From NCBI GenBank assembly GCA_023427985.1, contig JAEYZM010000014.1, positions 62,001 to 126,000 of the forward strand: 64,000 nt of DNA, given 5' to 3'. Source of the stretch: Bacteroidota bacterium. GTDB taxonomy: Bacteria; Bacteroidota; Bacteroidia; Sphingobacteriales; Sphingobacteriaceae. Position 1 is the stretch's first letter; each line of letters begins with the position of its first letter. Positions 16,509 through 24,415 of the stretch are shown here, one piece after another. The notes beneath the pieces were generated by a model. The model searched no databases. It had not been told where the DNA came from and saw only the letters and a list, made by a program, of their open reading frames with translations. A program made the translations under genes and the position numbers.

Positions 16509-17620
16509 TTTTTCCGTTTAGTGAATAAGGCTATTAAAGTCCAACAAGGTATTATGATAAAATATAGAATATCTAATATAGGAAAAATCCAGAACAAATC
16601 TTTTACTTCAAGGCGATGCATCGACCTATAGTAATAAATACCGGTTAATAAATATTTGAATCCAAGAACGCCTAATAAAATTCGATAATCGACAATTAAT
16701 AAAAATGCTGAAATTACAGCTAGATAAAAGAAGGTATTAGACAAAGTAATTAAGGTTAAATCAAGTTTGTCTTTGGTCTTATACAGTTTTCCAGCACTAT
16801 AATGACGTAATTTTTGTTGAAAGTATTCCGACCATGTTGGCTTTGCATCGGTATAAACGTATGAATCTGGATGTAAACAAACGGCAGTGTTGGAAGTAGT
16901 AGCAGCTTGATTCACAAACAAATCATCGTCGCCCGACAATACATGCATGTGTGAAGCAAATCCTTTATTTTTAAAAAACAATGTCTTTGTATAAGCCATA
17001 TTTCTTCCAACCCCCATATAGGTCCTCTTTTTCAAGGAAAACGATATGTACTGAAAGGCTGTAAAAAAGGTTTCAAATCTTGAAAAATAATTTAAAAATG
17101 TGGATTCTTTTATAAATGGCGAGTGACCGATTACAATTTCAACACCATTATTGAAATGCGATTGCATGTGTTGAATCCAATGCTTTGAACTTGGCTTACA
17201 GTCGGCATCCGTAAACAATAAATGTTCGTGCTTAGCCGCTTTTATTCCTAATGTAATAGCAAACTTTTTTCCATGCTTGTATTTATCATCCTCTTTTAAA
17301 TCGACAACCTTTAAATTAGAATGGTTTTTCACAAATTCTTTTAACAACTCTTCCGATTCATCGTATGAACAATCGTTCACAACAATTACCTCAAAATCGG
17401 GATAATCTTGGGCCAAAATCTCTGGAAGGTATTTCTCTAAATTTTTAGCTTCATTACGTGCTGCAATGATTACAGAAATAGGTAAGTTTTTTGTATTTGT
17501 TTGTGCCGATGCCTTATAGAAAGCAAGCTGACTGAAGTACTTGAAATAATAATAAAGTTGTATTATCAGTAAAATCCCAATTAATGATAATATAATAATG
17601 CCGTATAGGTTAATGTCCAT
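16499..17620 (-). CDS. membrane-anchored glycosyltransferase family 2
   Basis: A 373-aa protein with an N-terminal transmembrane helix (about 5-25), a GT-A catalytic domain (about 48-270) and two or three C-terminal membrane helices (about 295-365). Motifs are VIIAARNEAKNLEKYLP, VVNDCSYDES, the DxD-type TDADCKPS, GDDDLF as the acid/base region and QKLRHYSAG (Q..R-like). It belongs to the processive or polyprenol-linked group. The substrate is unknown. It is first in the minus-strand run and divergent from tgt. Confidence 0.85.
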   Translation of the reverse strand: MDINLYGIIILSLIGILLIIQLYYYFKYFSQLAFYKASAQTNTKNLPISVIIAARNEAKNLEKYLPEILAQDYPDFEVIVVNDCSYDESEELLKEFVKNHSNLKVVDLKEDDKYKHGKKFAITLGIKAAKHEHLLFTDADCKPSSKHWIQHMQSHFNNGVEIVIGHSPFIKESTFLNYFSRFETFFTAFQYISFSLKKRTYMGVGRNMAYTKTLFFKNKGFASHMHVLSGDDDLFVNQAATTSNTAVCLHPDSYVYTDAKPTWSEYFQQKLRHYSAGKLYKTKDKLDLTLITLSNTFFYLAVISAFLLIVDYRILLGVLGFKYLLTGIYYYRSMHRLEVKDLFWIFPILDILYFIIIPCWTLIALFTKRKKWK

Positions 17621-17716
17621 AAATAATCGTCATGCGAAACTATATATATTCGAATAATTATTTACAAAAAGTATTCAACATTTAGGTATTTAAATCACAT
17701 GCACGCGCATAATGCA

Positions 17717-17724
17717 TATCTTTG
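17717..17724 (+). promoter_or_regulatory. candidate -7 element TATCTTTG of the tgt promoter
   Basis: The sequence fits the Bacteroidota -7 consensus TAnnTTTG and ends five bases before the ATG at 17730, which would put the transcription start at or next to that ATG. No clear TTTG lies at the -33 spacing, so support is moderate. Confidence 0.45.
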
Positions 17725-17729
17725 TAGCA

Positions 17730-18860
17730 ATGAAATTTAAATTAGAGCACAGCGATCCGCATTCAAAAGCACGAGCAGGAGAAATTACAACCGACCACGG
17801 TACCATACAAACACCTATATTTATGCCAGTTGGCACCGCAGGTACAGTCAAAGGAGTACATCAGCGTGAGTTAAAAAATGATATAGAAGCCCAAATCATT
17901 TTGGGTAATACCTACCATTTATTTTTACGTCCTGGTTTAGATACCTTACAACAAGCAGGCGGATTACACAAATTCAATGCTTGGGATAAACCTATACTTA
18001 CCGATAGTGGTGGTTATCAGGTTTATTCCTTATCGCAAGTTCGAAAAATTAAAGAAGAAGGCGTGACTTTTAGATCGCATATCGATGGTTCAAAACACCT
18101 ATTTACTCCCGAGGGAGTAATGGATATACAGCGAATTATTGGAGCCGATATAATCATGGCCTTCGATGAATGTACACCTTATCCTTGCGATTACAGATAT
18201 GCGAAACGTTCAATGGATATGACGCATCGCTGGTTGAAAAGGTGTTGCGAGCGATTTGATTCAACGGAGCCATTATACGGTTACAATCAGACCTTATTCC
18301 CTATCGTTCAAGGAAGTACCTACAAAGATTTAAGGAAACAGTCGGCCGAAGCCATTGCCTCATTCAACCGTGAAGGCAATGCCATTGGCGGACTATCCGT
18401 TGGAGAGCCTGCAGAAGAAATGTATGCGATGACGGAGGTGGTGACTGAGATTTTACCGAGTGATAAGCCGAGGTATTTGATGGGAGTTGGAACGCCTGTG
18501 AATATTTTGGAATGTATAGCGTTGGGTATCGACATGTTCGATTGTGTAATGCCTACTAGAAATGCTCGTAATGGCATGTTATTTACTTCGGAGGGAATCA
18601 TCAACATAAAAAATGAAAAATGGAAGAATGATTTTAATCCGATAGATCCTAACAGCGATTTGTATTCGGATCAGCAATATTCGAAAGCCTATTTGAGACA
18701 TTTAATTATATCAAAGGAGCTTTTGGGTGCTCAGATTGCGACCTTACACAATTTGCATTTTTATCTATATCTTGTGACAGAAGCTAGGAAGCATATCATA
18801 GCAGGTGATTTTAGAACTTGGAAAGATCAAATGGTGGTAAAACTAGCTCAACGATTGTAA
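17730..18860 (+). CDS. tgt: tRNA-guanine(34) transglycosylase
   Basis: Tgt exchanges G34 for preQ1 in tRNAs with GUN anticodons. From the ATG at 17730 (MKFKLEHSDPHSKARAGEI) the protein is 376 aa. An upstream in-frame ATG at 17712 would lie before or inside the likely promoter element at 17717-17724, so 17730 is preferred. Active-site blocks are ILTDSGGYQVYSL (general acid/base Asp), FDECTPYP, GGLSVGEP and the nucleophile region MFDCVMPTRNARNG. The usual zinc motif C.C..C before AYLRHL is replaced by S-D-L-Y-S-D (18654-18671), while the histidine of TLHNLHFYL is kept. The family is certain. Confidence 0.93.
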   Translation: MKFKLEHSDPHSKARAGEITTDHGTIQTPIFMPVGTAGTVKGVHQRELKNDIEAQIILGNTYHLFLRPGLDTLQQAGGLHKFNAWDKPILTDSGGYQVYSLSQVRKIKEEGVTFRSHIDGSKHLFTPEGVMDIQRIIGADIIMAFDECTPYPCDYRYAKRSMDMTHRWLKRCCERFDSTEPLYGYNQTLFPIVQGSTYKDLRKQSAEAIASFNREGNAIGGLSVGEPAEEMYAMTEVVTEILPSDKPRYLMGVGTPVNILECIALGIDMFDCVMPTRNARNGMLFTSEGIINIKNEKWKNDFNPIDPNSDLYSDQQYSKAYLRHLIISKELLGAQIATLHNLHFYLYLVTEARKHIIAGDFRTWKDQMVVKLAQRL

Positions 18861-18861
18861 T

Positions 18862-19956
18862 ATGTTTCGGAGACTCAAGCTGCATTTAATTGATTGGTAC
18901 ATCATACGAAAGTTTTTAGGGACTTTCTTTTTTACGATGGCTATTTTCATAGCAATTGCGGTAGTATTTGATATTTCCGAGAAAGTCGACGATTTTCTTA
19001 AGACCAATGCCCCCCTCAAAGCCATTGTATTTGATTATTATTTCAACTTTATTCCCTATTATATTGGATTATTAAGCCCATTACTCATTTTTATAGCAGC
19101 CATTTTCTTTACATCGCGAATGGCAAACAACACCGAAATTGTAGCAATTTTAAGTGGTGGAGTTAGCTTCAAACGGTTGTTATACCCGTATTTCGTTACT
19201 TCATTGTTTTTAGCATTAATAAGTTATGTATTCAATTCATTTTTAATACCTAATGCAAATAAAACCAGAGTAGAATTTGAAAATATTTACATAAACAATA
19301 AATACATTTACAAAGAACGCAACATCCACTTGCAGCTCGACGATAGTACCTATGCCTATATGGAAAGTTATAACAACCAAGAAGGCATTGGATATAAGTT
19401 TTCATTAGAGAAATTTAATGGCAAAGAACTGCGATATAAATTAATGTCGGACCAAATCCGTTGGGATTCAACCCAGAACAAATGGAAGATCTATAATTAT
19501 TCAATAAAGCACATTCAGGGTTTAAACGAACGATTCGAAAGAGGTGGCACAATAGATACAAGTTTGAATATGAGTCCGGGCGACTTTGAACGAAAAGACA
19601 ATTCCATAGCATCGCTTACTAATCCCGAATTAAGAACGTATATTGAAAAAGAACGCAAAAGAGGCGCAACAGGTCTGGAAATGTATGAAGTGGAATATTA
19701 CAAACGATCGGCGATGGCAGCATCGACCTTTATATTGGTATTAATTGCAGTTTCTTTATGTTCTAGAAAAGTGAGAGGTGGTGTTGGGGCGCAACTCGGG
19801 ATTGGTATAGGTAGCAGTTTTGCGTATATTATGCTGCAGCAATTTACCATGACATTTGCCCTAAAAGGAGGCCTACATCCGGCTGTTGCCGTTTGGATAC
19901 CAAATTTTATATTTACAATTTACGGACTATATCTCTTAAAAATTGCACCTAAATAA
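18862..19956 (+). CDS. LptF/LptG family permease
   Basis: A 364-aa inner-membrane protein of the YjgP/YjgQ family, which with LptB extracts lipopolysaccharide for transport to the outer membrane. Three hydrophobic segments lie in the N-terminal part (about 12-120), with a periplasmic beta-jellyroll-like middle (about 130-265) and three more helices at the C-terminus (about 270-364). The GTFFFTMAIFIAIAVVFD start and NNTEIVAILSGGVSF block are typical. It starts one base after the tgt stop. Bacteroidota often carry several single LptF/G genes, so F or G cannot be assigned. Confidence 0.88.
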   Translation: MFRRLKLHLIDWYIIRKFLGTFFFTMAIFIAIAVVFDISEKVDDFLKTNAPLKAIVFDYYFNFIPYYIGLLSPLLIFIAAIFFTSRMANNTEIVAILSGGVSFKRLLYPYFVTSLFLALISYVFNSFLIPNANKTRVEFENIYINNKYIYKERNIHLQLDDSTYAYMESYNNQEGIGYKFSLEKFNGKELRYKLMSDQIRWDSTQNKWKIYNYSIKHIQGLNERFERGGTIDTSLNMSPGDFERKDNSIASLTNPELRTYIEKERKRGATGLEMYEVEYYKRSAMAASTFILVLIAVSLCSRKVRGGVGAQLGIGIGSSFAYIMLQQFTMTFALKGGLHPAVAVWIPNFIFTIYGLYLLKIAPK

Positions 19957-20824
19957 AAACCTTTTATTACTCCATTTTACAGTATTCATTTGGGGATTTA
20001 CTGCCATTTTTGGTCAGCTGATCAGTATTTCTGCCTACGAACTTGTTTGGTACCGCATGCTCATTGCGAGTATAAGTTTGTACTTCTATCATCGATTTTT
20101 TGTGAAAGAGAAGTCCTCATTGGATAGGAAAAAAGTATTAAAACTCCTTGGAATAGGCGGAATTGTATCCTTGCATTGGTTCTTTTTTTACCATTCTATC
20201 AAAACCTCCACCATATCGGTCTCCTTGATTTGCCTTTCGGCTACCGCATTATTTACCAGTTTCCTAAATCCATTATTTCATAAAAAAGCAGGTTTTTCTT
20301 GGCTCGATCTCATAACGGGAATTATTATCATTATTGGAATAATACTCATTTTTCATTTCGAAACGGGATATACAGAAGGTATTATTTATGGTTTATTAGC
20401 CTCATTTATGGCGGCTTTGTTCACAATTTTGAATGAGATAGAAGTTAAAGGCATAGAAGCCAGCACAATAGGTATGTATGAAATGATCGGGGGATTTATT
20501 TGCATGACTATTTATTTAGCTGCAACTTCAATTAATACTGATTATCAACTTATTATATCATTATCCGACGGTATTTACCTCCTTATTTTAGGCACCATCT
20601 GCACTGCCTTGGCATATGTCATTGGGGTGGCGGTTATGAAGGAGATTTCGGCATATATTGTAGTCTTAAGCACTAATTTAGAGCCAGTTTACGGCATTAT
20701 TTTAGCCTTTATCATTTTCGGGGAGAAAGAATTGATGACGGGCGGATTTTACCAAGGAGCTTTCATCATTCTAGCATCCGTTTTTGCTTATCCCTTCATT
20801 AAGAGACGATTAGAAAAGCAATAA
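19943..20824 (+). CDS. EamA/DMT-superfamily transporter
   Basis: A 293-aa inner-membrane protein with about ten hydrophobic helices in two EamA repeats (WGFTAIFGQL in the first, the LNEIEVKGIEAS loop between, and LSTNLEPVYGIILAFIIFGE in the second). Drug/metabolite transporters of this group export small molecules; the substrate is unknown. No ATG is available near the start of the first helix, so a TTG start at 19943, overlapping the LptF/G-like gene by 14 bases, is the best choice. Confidence 0.85.
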   Translation: MHLNKNLLLLHFTVFIWGFTAIFGQLISISAYELVWYRMLIASISLYFYHRFFVKEKSSLDRKKVLKLLGIGGIVSLHWFFFYHSIKTSTISVSLICLSATALFTSFLNPLFHKKAGFSWLDLITGIIIIIGIILIFHFETGYTEGIIYGLLASFMAALFTILNEIEVKGIEASTIGMYEMIGGFICMTIYLAATSINTDYQLIISLSDGIYLLILGTICTALAYVIGVAVMKEISAYIVVLSTNLEPVYGIILAFIIFGEKELMTGGFYQGAFIILASVFAYPFIKRRLEKQ

Positions 20825-20845
20825 TACGCTTTTAAACTTTCATAT

Positions 20846-21496
20846 ATGATTCAATCTTTTCAAATTGCTGTTCCTAAAACAGCTCATTATTATGCTATGC
20901 AGGCCGATGTGTTACAACAGGAAATATGGTTGCTTTTTCATGGTTATGGTCAAAGCGCAGAACATTTTTTGCAACATTTTAGGCATTTCGACAAGGTAAA
21001 TGCTCTTAGAATAGCACCTGAAGGGCATTCTCGATTTTACCTCAAGGGCTTCGATGGAAGGGTGGGGGCTAGTTGGATGACACGAGAAAAAAGGGAATTT
21101 GAGATAAAAGATCAACATCATTTCATAGACCAACTGATTCAACATTTAGACCCCAATAAAGAGTATAAATTGAATCTTCTGGGCTTCTCTCAAGGGGCTG
21201 CAGTAGCTTGCCGATGGTACCAACATACCGATCGTAAGGTGCAAAATTTGGTGGTTTGGGGTGCGGGCTTGCCAATAGAGACGGACGACAGAATGGCAGA
21301 AAAATACAATGCTTGTCGACTCATCTTTATGCTAGGCAATCAAGATCCATTCCTCACTGAAGAGAAACAAAACGAATTTTATGCAACTTTAAATAAGCTT
21401 CAATTTCGACATCTTGTCATAAAATACGAGGGGGCTCACAACATCGATAAAAATGTTTTAGAGGAGTTGAAATTAGCATTAAACAGTAAAATTTAA
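20846..21496 (+). CDS. alpha/beta hydrolase, phospholipase/carboxylesterase family
   Basis: A 216-aa cytoplasmic hydrolase. Oxyanion-side motif LFHGYGQ (30-36), nucleophile S115 in LLGFSQGAA, probable D167 (GNQDPF) and H198 (EGAHNID) give a full catalytic triad. Size and motif match the YpfH/carboxylesterase-2 family. No signal peptide. It follows the EamA gene by 21 bases. Substrate unknown; serine esterase activity is inferred. Confidence 0.82.
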   Translation: MIQSFQIAVPKTAHYYAMQADVLQQEIWLLFHGYGQSAEHFLQHFRHFDKVNALRIAPEGHSRFYLKGFDGRVGASWMTREKREFEIKDQHHFIDQLIQHLDPNKEYKLNLLGFSQGAAVACRWYQHTDRKVQNLVVWGAGLPIETDDRMAEKYNACRLIFMLGNQDPFLTEEKQNEFYATLNKLQFRHLVIKYEGAHNIDKNVLEELKLALNSKI

Positions 21497-21682
21497 ATTA
21501 AAATACAGATATTTATTTAATTGATAATCAATATATTTAAATAATTTAACTTAAAGTATTGTTTGATTAAAATTGAAAGAAAATACTAAAATAATTAGCA
21601 ATACGTATATCAATAACACTAAATACACGTAATTATCAATAACTTAATAAACTTAACTTAAATAATCACTAAATGTTTAAAC

Positions 21683-21928
21683 ATGAAATTTAAAACCATT
21701 TTAACCATCGCTTTAACTGCCATACTGACTTTAGTATTGGTACAGAATCATGAGCCTATTTTATTCAAATTTTTATGGCTAGAATTTGAAATTTCGAAAG
21801 TAATAGCATTATTGCTGTTCTTCATCGCCGGACTAATTGTCGGACTTCTTTGGGCATCTTCTAAAAGCAAAAATGTGGAATCGGATGCTTCGGAATTGTC
21901 GGAGGAGGACAGGGAATTCCTTAGTTGA
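21683..21928 (+). CDS. LapA-like (DUF1049) small membrane protein
   Basis: An 81-aa protein with two transmembrane helices (about 5-22 and 38-60) separated by the short VQNHEPILFKFLWLEFEIS segment typical of LapA, and an acidic cytoplasmic tail (DASELSEEDREFL). E. coli LapA works with LapB in controlling LPS synthesis. No LapB is adjacent, so the role here is only by family. It follows a 186-base very AT-rich spacer in which I see no gene. Its stop is directly followed by a heptad repeat array. Confidence 0.75.
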   Translation: MKFKTILTIALTAILTLVLVQNHEPILFKFLWLEFEISKVIALLLFFIAGLIVGLLWASSKSKNVESDASELSEEDREFLS

Positions 21929-21998
21929 TAGAAAGGGAAAATAGAAAATGGAAAATAGAAAATGGAAAATAGAAAATGGAAAATGGGAAGAGGGAAAT
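21929..21998 (+). repeat. 7-bp-period tandem repeat array after lapA
   Basis: About ten heptads in phase, starting at the base after the lapA stop: alternating GGAAAAT and AGAAAAT (21936-21984), flanked by degenerate heptads TAGAAAG, GGGAAGA and GGGAAAT. The period is exactly 7 bp, seen also as a 14-bp higher-order unit. Confidence 0.9.
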
Positions 21999-22043
21999 GA
22001 GTTTGGTGAATCTGGCTGTAAGGGGTAGGCAGATTAATTTGGA

Positions 22044-22871
22044 TTAGATGAGGAAGAATTGGTATTTATGGAACTCTCCTATTTGTTTGAACTTTTGAAG
22101 GGCTAAATTAGCTAATTCCTTATTTGGGAAAATTCCAAACATAGTAGATCCACTTCCCGACATACTAGCATAAAGCGCATTGAATTCATAGAACTGCTCT
22201 TTGATTTTTTGAAGAATTGTGTATTTTGGGAATAAAGCCGATTCAAAATCGTTTTTCAATTGAGATTTCCAACTTTCTATGGGTTCAGTCAAAATGCTCA
22301 TAATTGGCTTTGAACAATCATTTGGATGGATGCCCGAATATGCCTCTTTCGTAGAAATCCCAAAATCAGGCTTTATAAGCAAGAAGCAATAGTTTTTGAG
22401 ATCCAAGTCCACATTTTCCAAAATTTCACCTCTACCCTTCGCTAATTGCGCTGAATTTCGAATGAAAAAGGGACAATCGCTGCCTAATTGTGCTGCATAT
22501 TCCTCTAGCACTACATCGGCAATCTTTAAATTAAATTTCTGGTTGATCAGCTTTAGGACCATTGCCGCATCGGAAGAGCCCCCTCCGAGTCCAGCACCAA
22601 AAGGTATGTTCTTTAAAAGTCGAATACTGCATTTGGGAAATTCATAGTTTTCTTTCAGCAATCGGTATGCCTTTACACATAAATTATCAGCGGCATCCCC
22701 AGGAACACCCATGCCGAAGCACTGAAAATCCTCTTGCTCGGATTCCAAAATTTCTACCACATCGAAGATATCAACAGGAAAAAAAACACTTTCGAGTTCA
22801 TGAAAGCCATCTGCTCTCTTAAATCGCACATTTAATCCCAAATTAATCTTCGCATTCGCAAATCCAAGCAT
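22044..22871 (-). CDS. ispE: 4-diphosphocytidyl-2-C-methyl-D-erythritol kinase
   Basis: A GHMP-fold kinase of the MEP isoprenoid pathway that phosphorylates CDP-methylerythritol. At 275 aa it is full length. It has ANAKINLGLNV at 5-15 (K8 in the active site), the ATP-binding PFGAGLGGGSSDAAM at 90-104, the QLGSDCPFF block with the catalytic aspartate, and C-terminal MSGSGSTMFG. It is convergent with lapA, divergent from thyA, and both spacers around it hold heptad-period repeats. Confidence 0.95.
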   Translation of the reverse strand: MLGFANAKINLGLNVRFKRADGFHELESVFFPVDIFDVVEILESEQEDFQCFGMGVPGDAADNLCVKAYRLLKENYEFPKCSIRLLKNIPFGAGLGGGSSDAAMVLKLINQKFNLKIADVVLEEYAAQLGSDCPFFIRNSAQLAKGRGEILENVDLDLKNYCFLLIKPDFGISTKEAYSGIHPNDCSKPIMSILTEPIESWKSQLKNDFESALFPKYTILQKIKEQFYEFNALYASMSGSGSTMFGIFPNKELANLALQKFKQIGEFHKYQFFLI

Positions 22872-22893
22872 CTTTTCAACAGCTATAGTTTAA

Positions 22894-22901
22894 CAAAAAT
22901 A
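22894..22901 (-). promoter_or_regulatory. candidate -7 element TATTTTTG of the ispE promoter
   Basis: Read on the minus strand this fits TAnnTTTG and lies 22 bases upstream of the ispE ATG. A matching -33 TTTG is not evident. Confidence 0.4.
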
Positions 22902-22931
22902 CATTTATTTTATTTGTATAATAGAAGAGCT

Positions 22932-22962
22932 AAGTATTGAGTACAAAGTATTAAGTACAAAG
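22932..22962 (+). repeat. 7/14-bp-period tandem repeat in the ispE-thyA spacer
   Basis: Two 14-bp units, AAGTATTGAGTACA and AAGTATTAAGTACA, plus AAG of a third. Each unit is itself two similar heptads. Confidence 0.8.
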
Positions 22963-22991
22963 AATCAACCTAATACATGTACCAAAATTTT

Positions 22992-23012
22992 CTAGCTACT
23001 AGCTACTAGCTA
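22992..23012 (+). repeat. CTAGCTA heptad, three perfect copies, upstream of thyA
   Basis: Three exact tandem CTAGCTA units end 17 bases before the thyA start, followed by degenerate heptads CTTAAAT and ACTAATT in the same phase. Confidence 0.9.
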
Positions 23013-23029
23013 CTTAAATACTAATTAAC

Positions 23030-23824
23030 ATGAAACAATACCACGACCTAATGCAACATGTGCTGGACCACGGGGTGGAGAAGCACGACAGAACGGGTAC
23101 AGGAACTATCAGCGTGTTTGGATATCAGATGCGTTTTAATTTGGCCGATGGATTTCCGATGGTGACAACAAAGAAATTGCATTTAAAGTCGATTATTCAT
23201 GAGCTCATCTGGTTTTTGAGTGGTGAAACCAATATTCAATATTTGAAGGAAAATGGGGTATCCATTTGGGATGAGTGGGCCGATGCAGAAGGGAATTTAG
23301 GACCAGTATACGGTTCTCAATGGAGGTCTTGGAAGGGTGCCGATGGGAAGACCGTGGATCAGATATCGCAGGTTATTGAACAGATTAAGAAAAATCCGGA
23401 TTCACGCCGATTAATCGTAAGCGCTTGGAATGTTGCCGAAATTGAAAACATGGCCCTCCCTCCTTGTCACGCTTTCTTTCAATTTTATGTGGCCAATGGA
23501 AAATTGTCGTGTCAACTTTATCAACGCAGTGCCGATATCTTTTTGGGTGTACCATTTAACATTGCATCGTATGCATTGCTAAATATGATGGTGGCTCAGG
23601 TATGTGGTTTAGAACCGGGTGAATTTGTTCATACTTTGGGCGATGCACACCTTTACAGCAACCACTTGGATCAAGCAAGACTACAATTGTCGAGAGATTT
23701 TAGACCACTTCCTACGATGAAAATAAATCCCGATGTGAAAAATATTTTCGATTTCAAATTCGAAGATTTCACATTGGAGGGATACGATCCGCATCCGCAT
23801 ATTAAAGCAGCGGTAGCGGTGTGA
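23030..23824 (+). CDS. thyA: thymidylate synthase
   Basis: Methylates dUMP to dTMP with methylenetetrahydrofolate. At 264 aa it matches the E. coli enzyme length exactly. DRTGTGT at 20-26, catalytic C146 in LPPCHAFFQFYV, RSADIFLGVPFNIASYALL and the C-terminal GYDPHPHIKAAVAV are all present. It lies upstream of folA (102-base spacer), the classical pairing that recycles dihydrofolate. The spacers on both sides hold heptad repeats. Confidence 0.97.
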   Translation: MKQYHDLMQHVLDHGVEKHDRTGTGTISVFGYQMRFNLADGFPMVTTKKLHLKSIIHELIWFLSGETNIQYLKENGVSIWDEWADAEGNLGPVYGSQWRSWKGADGKTVDQISQVIEQIKKNPDSRRLIVSAWNVAEIENMALPPCHAFFQFYVANGKLSCQLYQRSADIFLGVPFNIASYALLNMMVAQVCGLEPGEFVHTLGDAHLYSNHLDQARLQLSRDFRPLPTMKINPDVKNIFDFKFEDFTLEGYDPHPHIKAAVAV

Positions 23825-23830
23825 TTAGTT

Positions 23831-23879
23831 TGCGTACAGCGTAAAGAATATTGCGTAGTGCGTAGTGCGTATTGCGAAG
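23831..23879 (+). repeat. 7-bp-period tandem repeat in the thyA-folA spacer, GC-richer
   Basis: Seven heptads in phase: TGCGTAC, AGCGTAA, AGAATAT, TGCGTAG, TGCGTAG, TGCGTAT, TGCGAAG. The consensus is TGCGTAg, unrelated in sequence to the neighbouring arrays. Confidence 0.88.
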
Positions 23880-23889
23880 AAGGTACTCA

Positions 23890-23924
23890 TTTTTAATTTT
23901 TAATTCTGAATTCTGAATTTCTAA
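23890..23924 (+). repeat. second 7-bp-period array directly upstream of folA
   Basis: Five heptads in phase: TTTTTAA twice, TTCTGAA twice, then TTTCTAA, ending two bases before the folA ATG. Confidence 0.85.
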
Positions 23925-23926
23925 AT

Positions 23927-24412
23927 ATGGTAAGCATCATCGTAGCAACAGACAACAAAGGTGGAATTGGTAAGGACAATCAATTGCTTTGGCATTTACC
24001 AAATGATTTAAAACGATTTAAATTTTTGACGAATAACCATACCATTGTAATGGGAAGAAAAACATTTGAGTCCATTGGCAGAGCCTTACCCAATAGAAAA
24101 AATGTGATTGTATCGAGAAACATCGACCTAATAATAGAAAATTGTGAGGTGTATCATTCCTTGGAAAGTGCGATGAATGCACATGCACTGGAAGATGTAT
24201 TCATTATTGGAGGTGCTGAAATTTATAAGCAAGCATTGACTTTGGCCGATAAAATATATTTGACAAAAGTGGATACAGAATTGGAGGCCGATGCCTATTT
24301 TCCAAGTATTAACGAGGCGGAATGGGAATTGGTGAAATTTGAAAAGCAAGAGAAAGACGAGAAGCACCTATACGAGTATGCATATCTTGATTATGTAAGA
24401 AGAAAAAATTAG
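23927..24412 (+). CDS. folA: dihydrofolate reductase
   Basis: Reduces dihydrofolate to tetrahydrofolate with NADPH, refilling the cofactor used by thyA. The 161-aa protein has VATDNKGGIGKDNQLLWHLP (substrate and NADPH loop), MGRKTFESIGRALPNRKNVIVSR, and FIIGGAEIYKQAL. The translation start region lies within the end of a heptad repeat array, which leaves little room for an ordinary ribosome-binding site. The GNAT gene follows after three bases, so the two are co-transcribed. Confidence 0.96.
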   Translation: MVSIIVATDNKGGIGKDNQLLWHLPNDLKRFKFLTNNHTIVMGRKTFESIGRALPNRKNVIVSRNIDLIIENCEVYHSLESAMNAHALEDVFIIGGAEIYKQALTLADKIYLTKVDTELEADAYFPSINEAEWELVKFEKQEKDEKHLYEYAYLDYVRRKN

Positions 24413-24415
24413 TCT

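Noticed and set aside
17712..17729. Upstream in-frame ATG as tgt start
   Set aside because: It lies before the candidate promoter element, and homologues begin at the MKFKLEH-like position.
21929..23924. CRISPR array or attachment site as explanation of the spacer repeats
   Set aside because: Units are 7 bp and contiguous, with no unique spacers, no cas genes and no integrase nearby.
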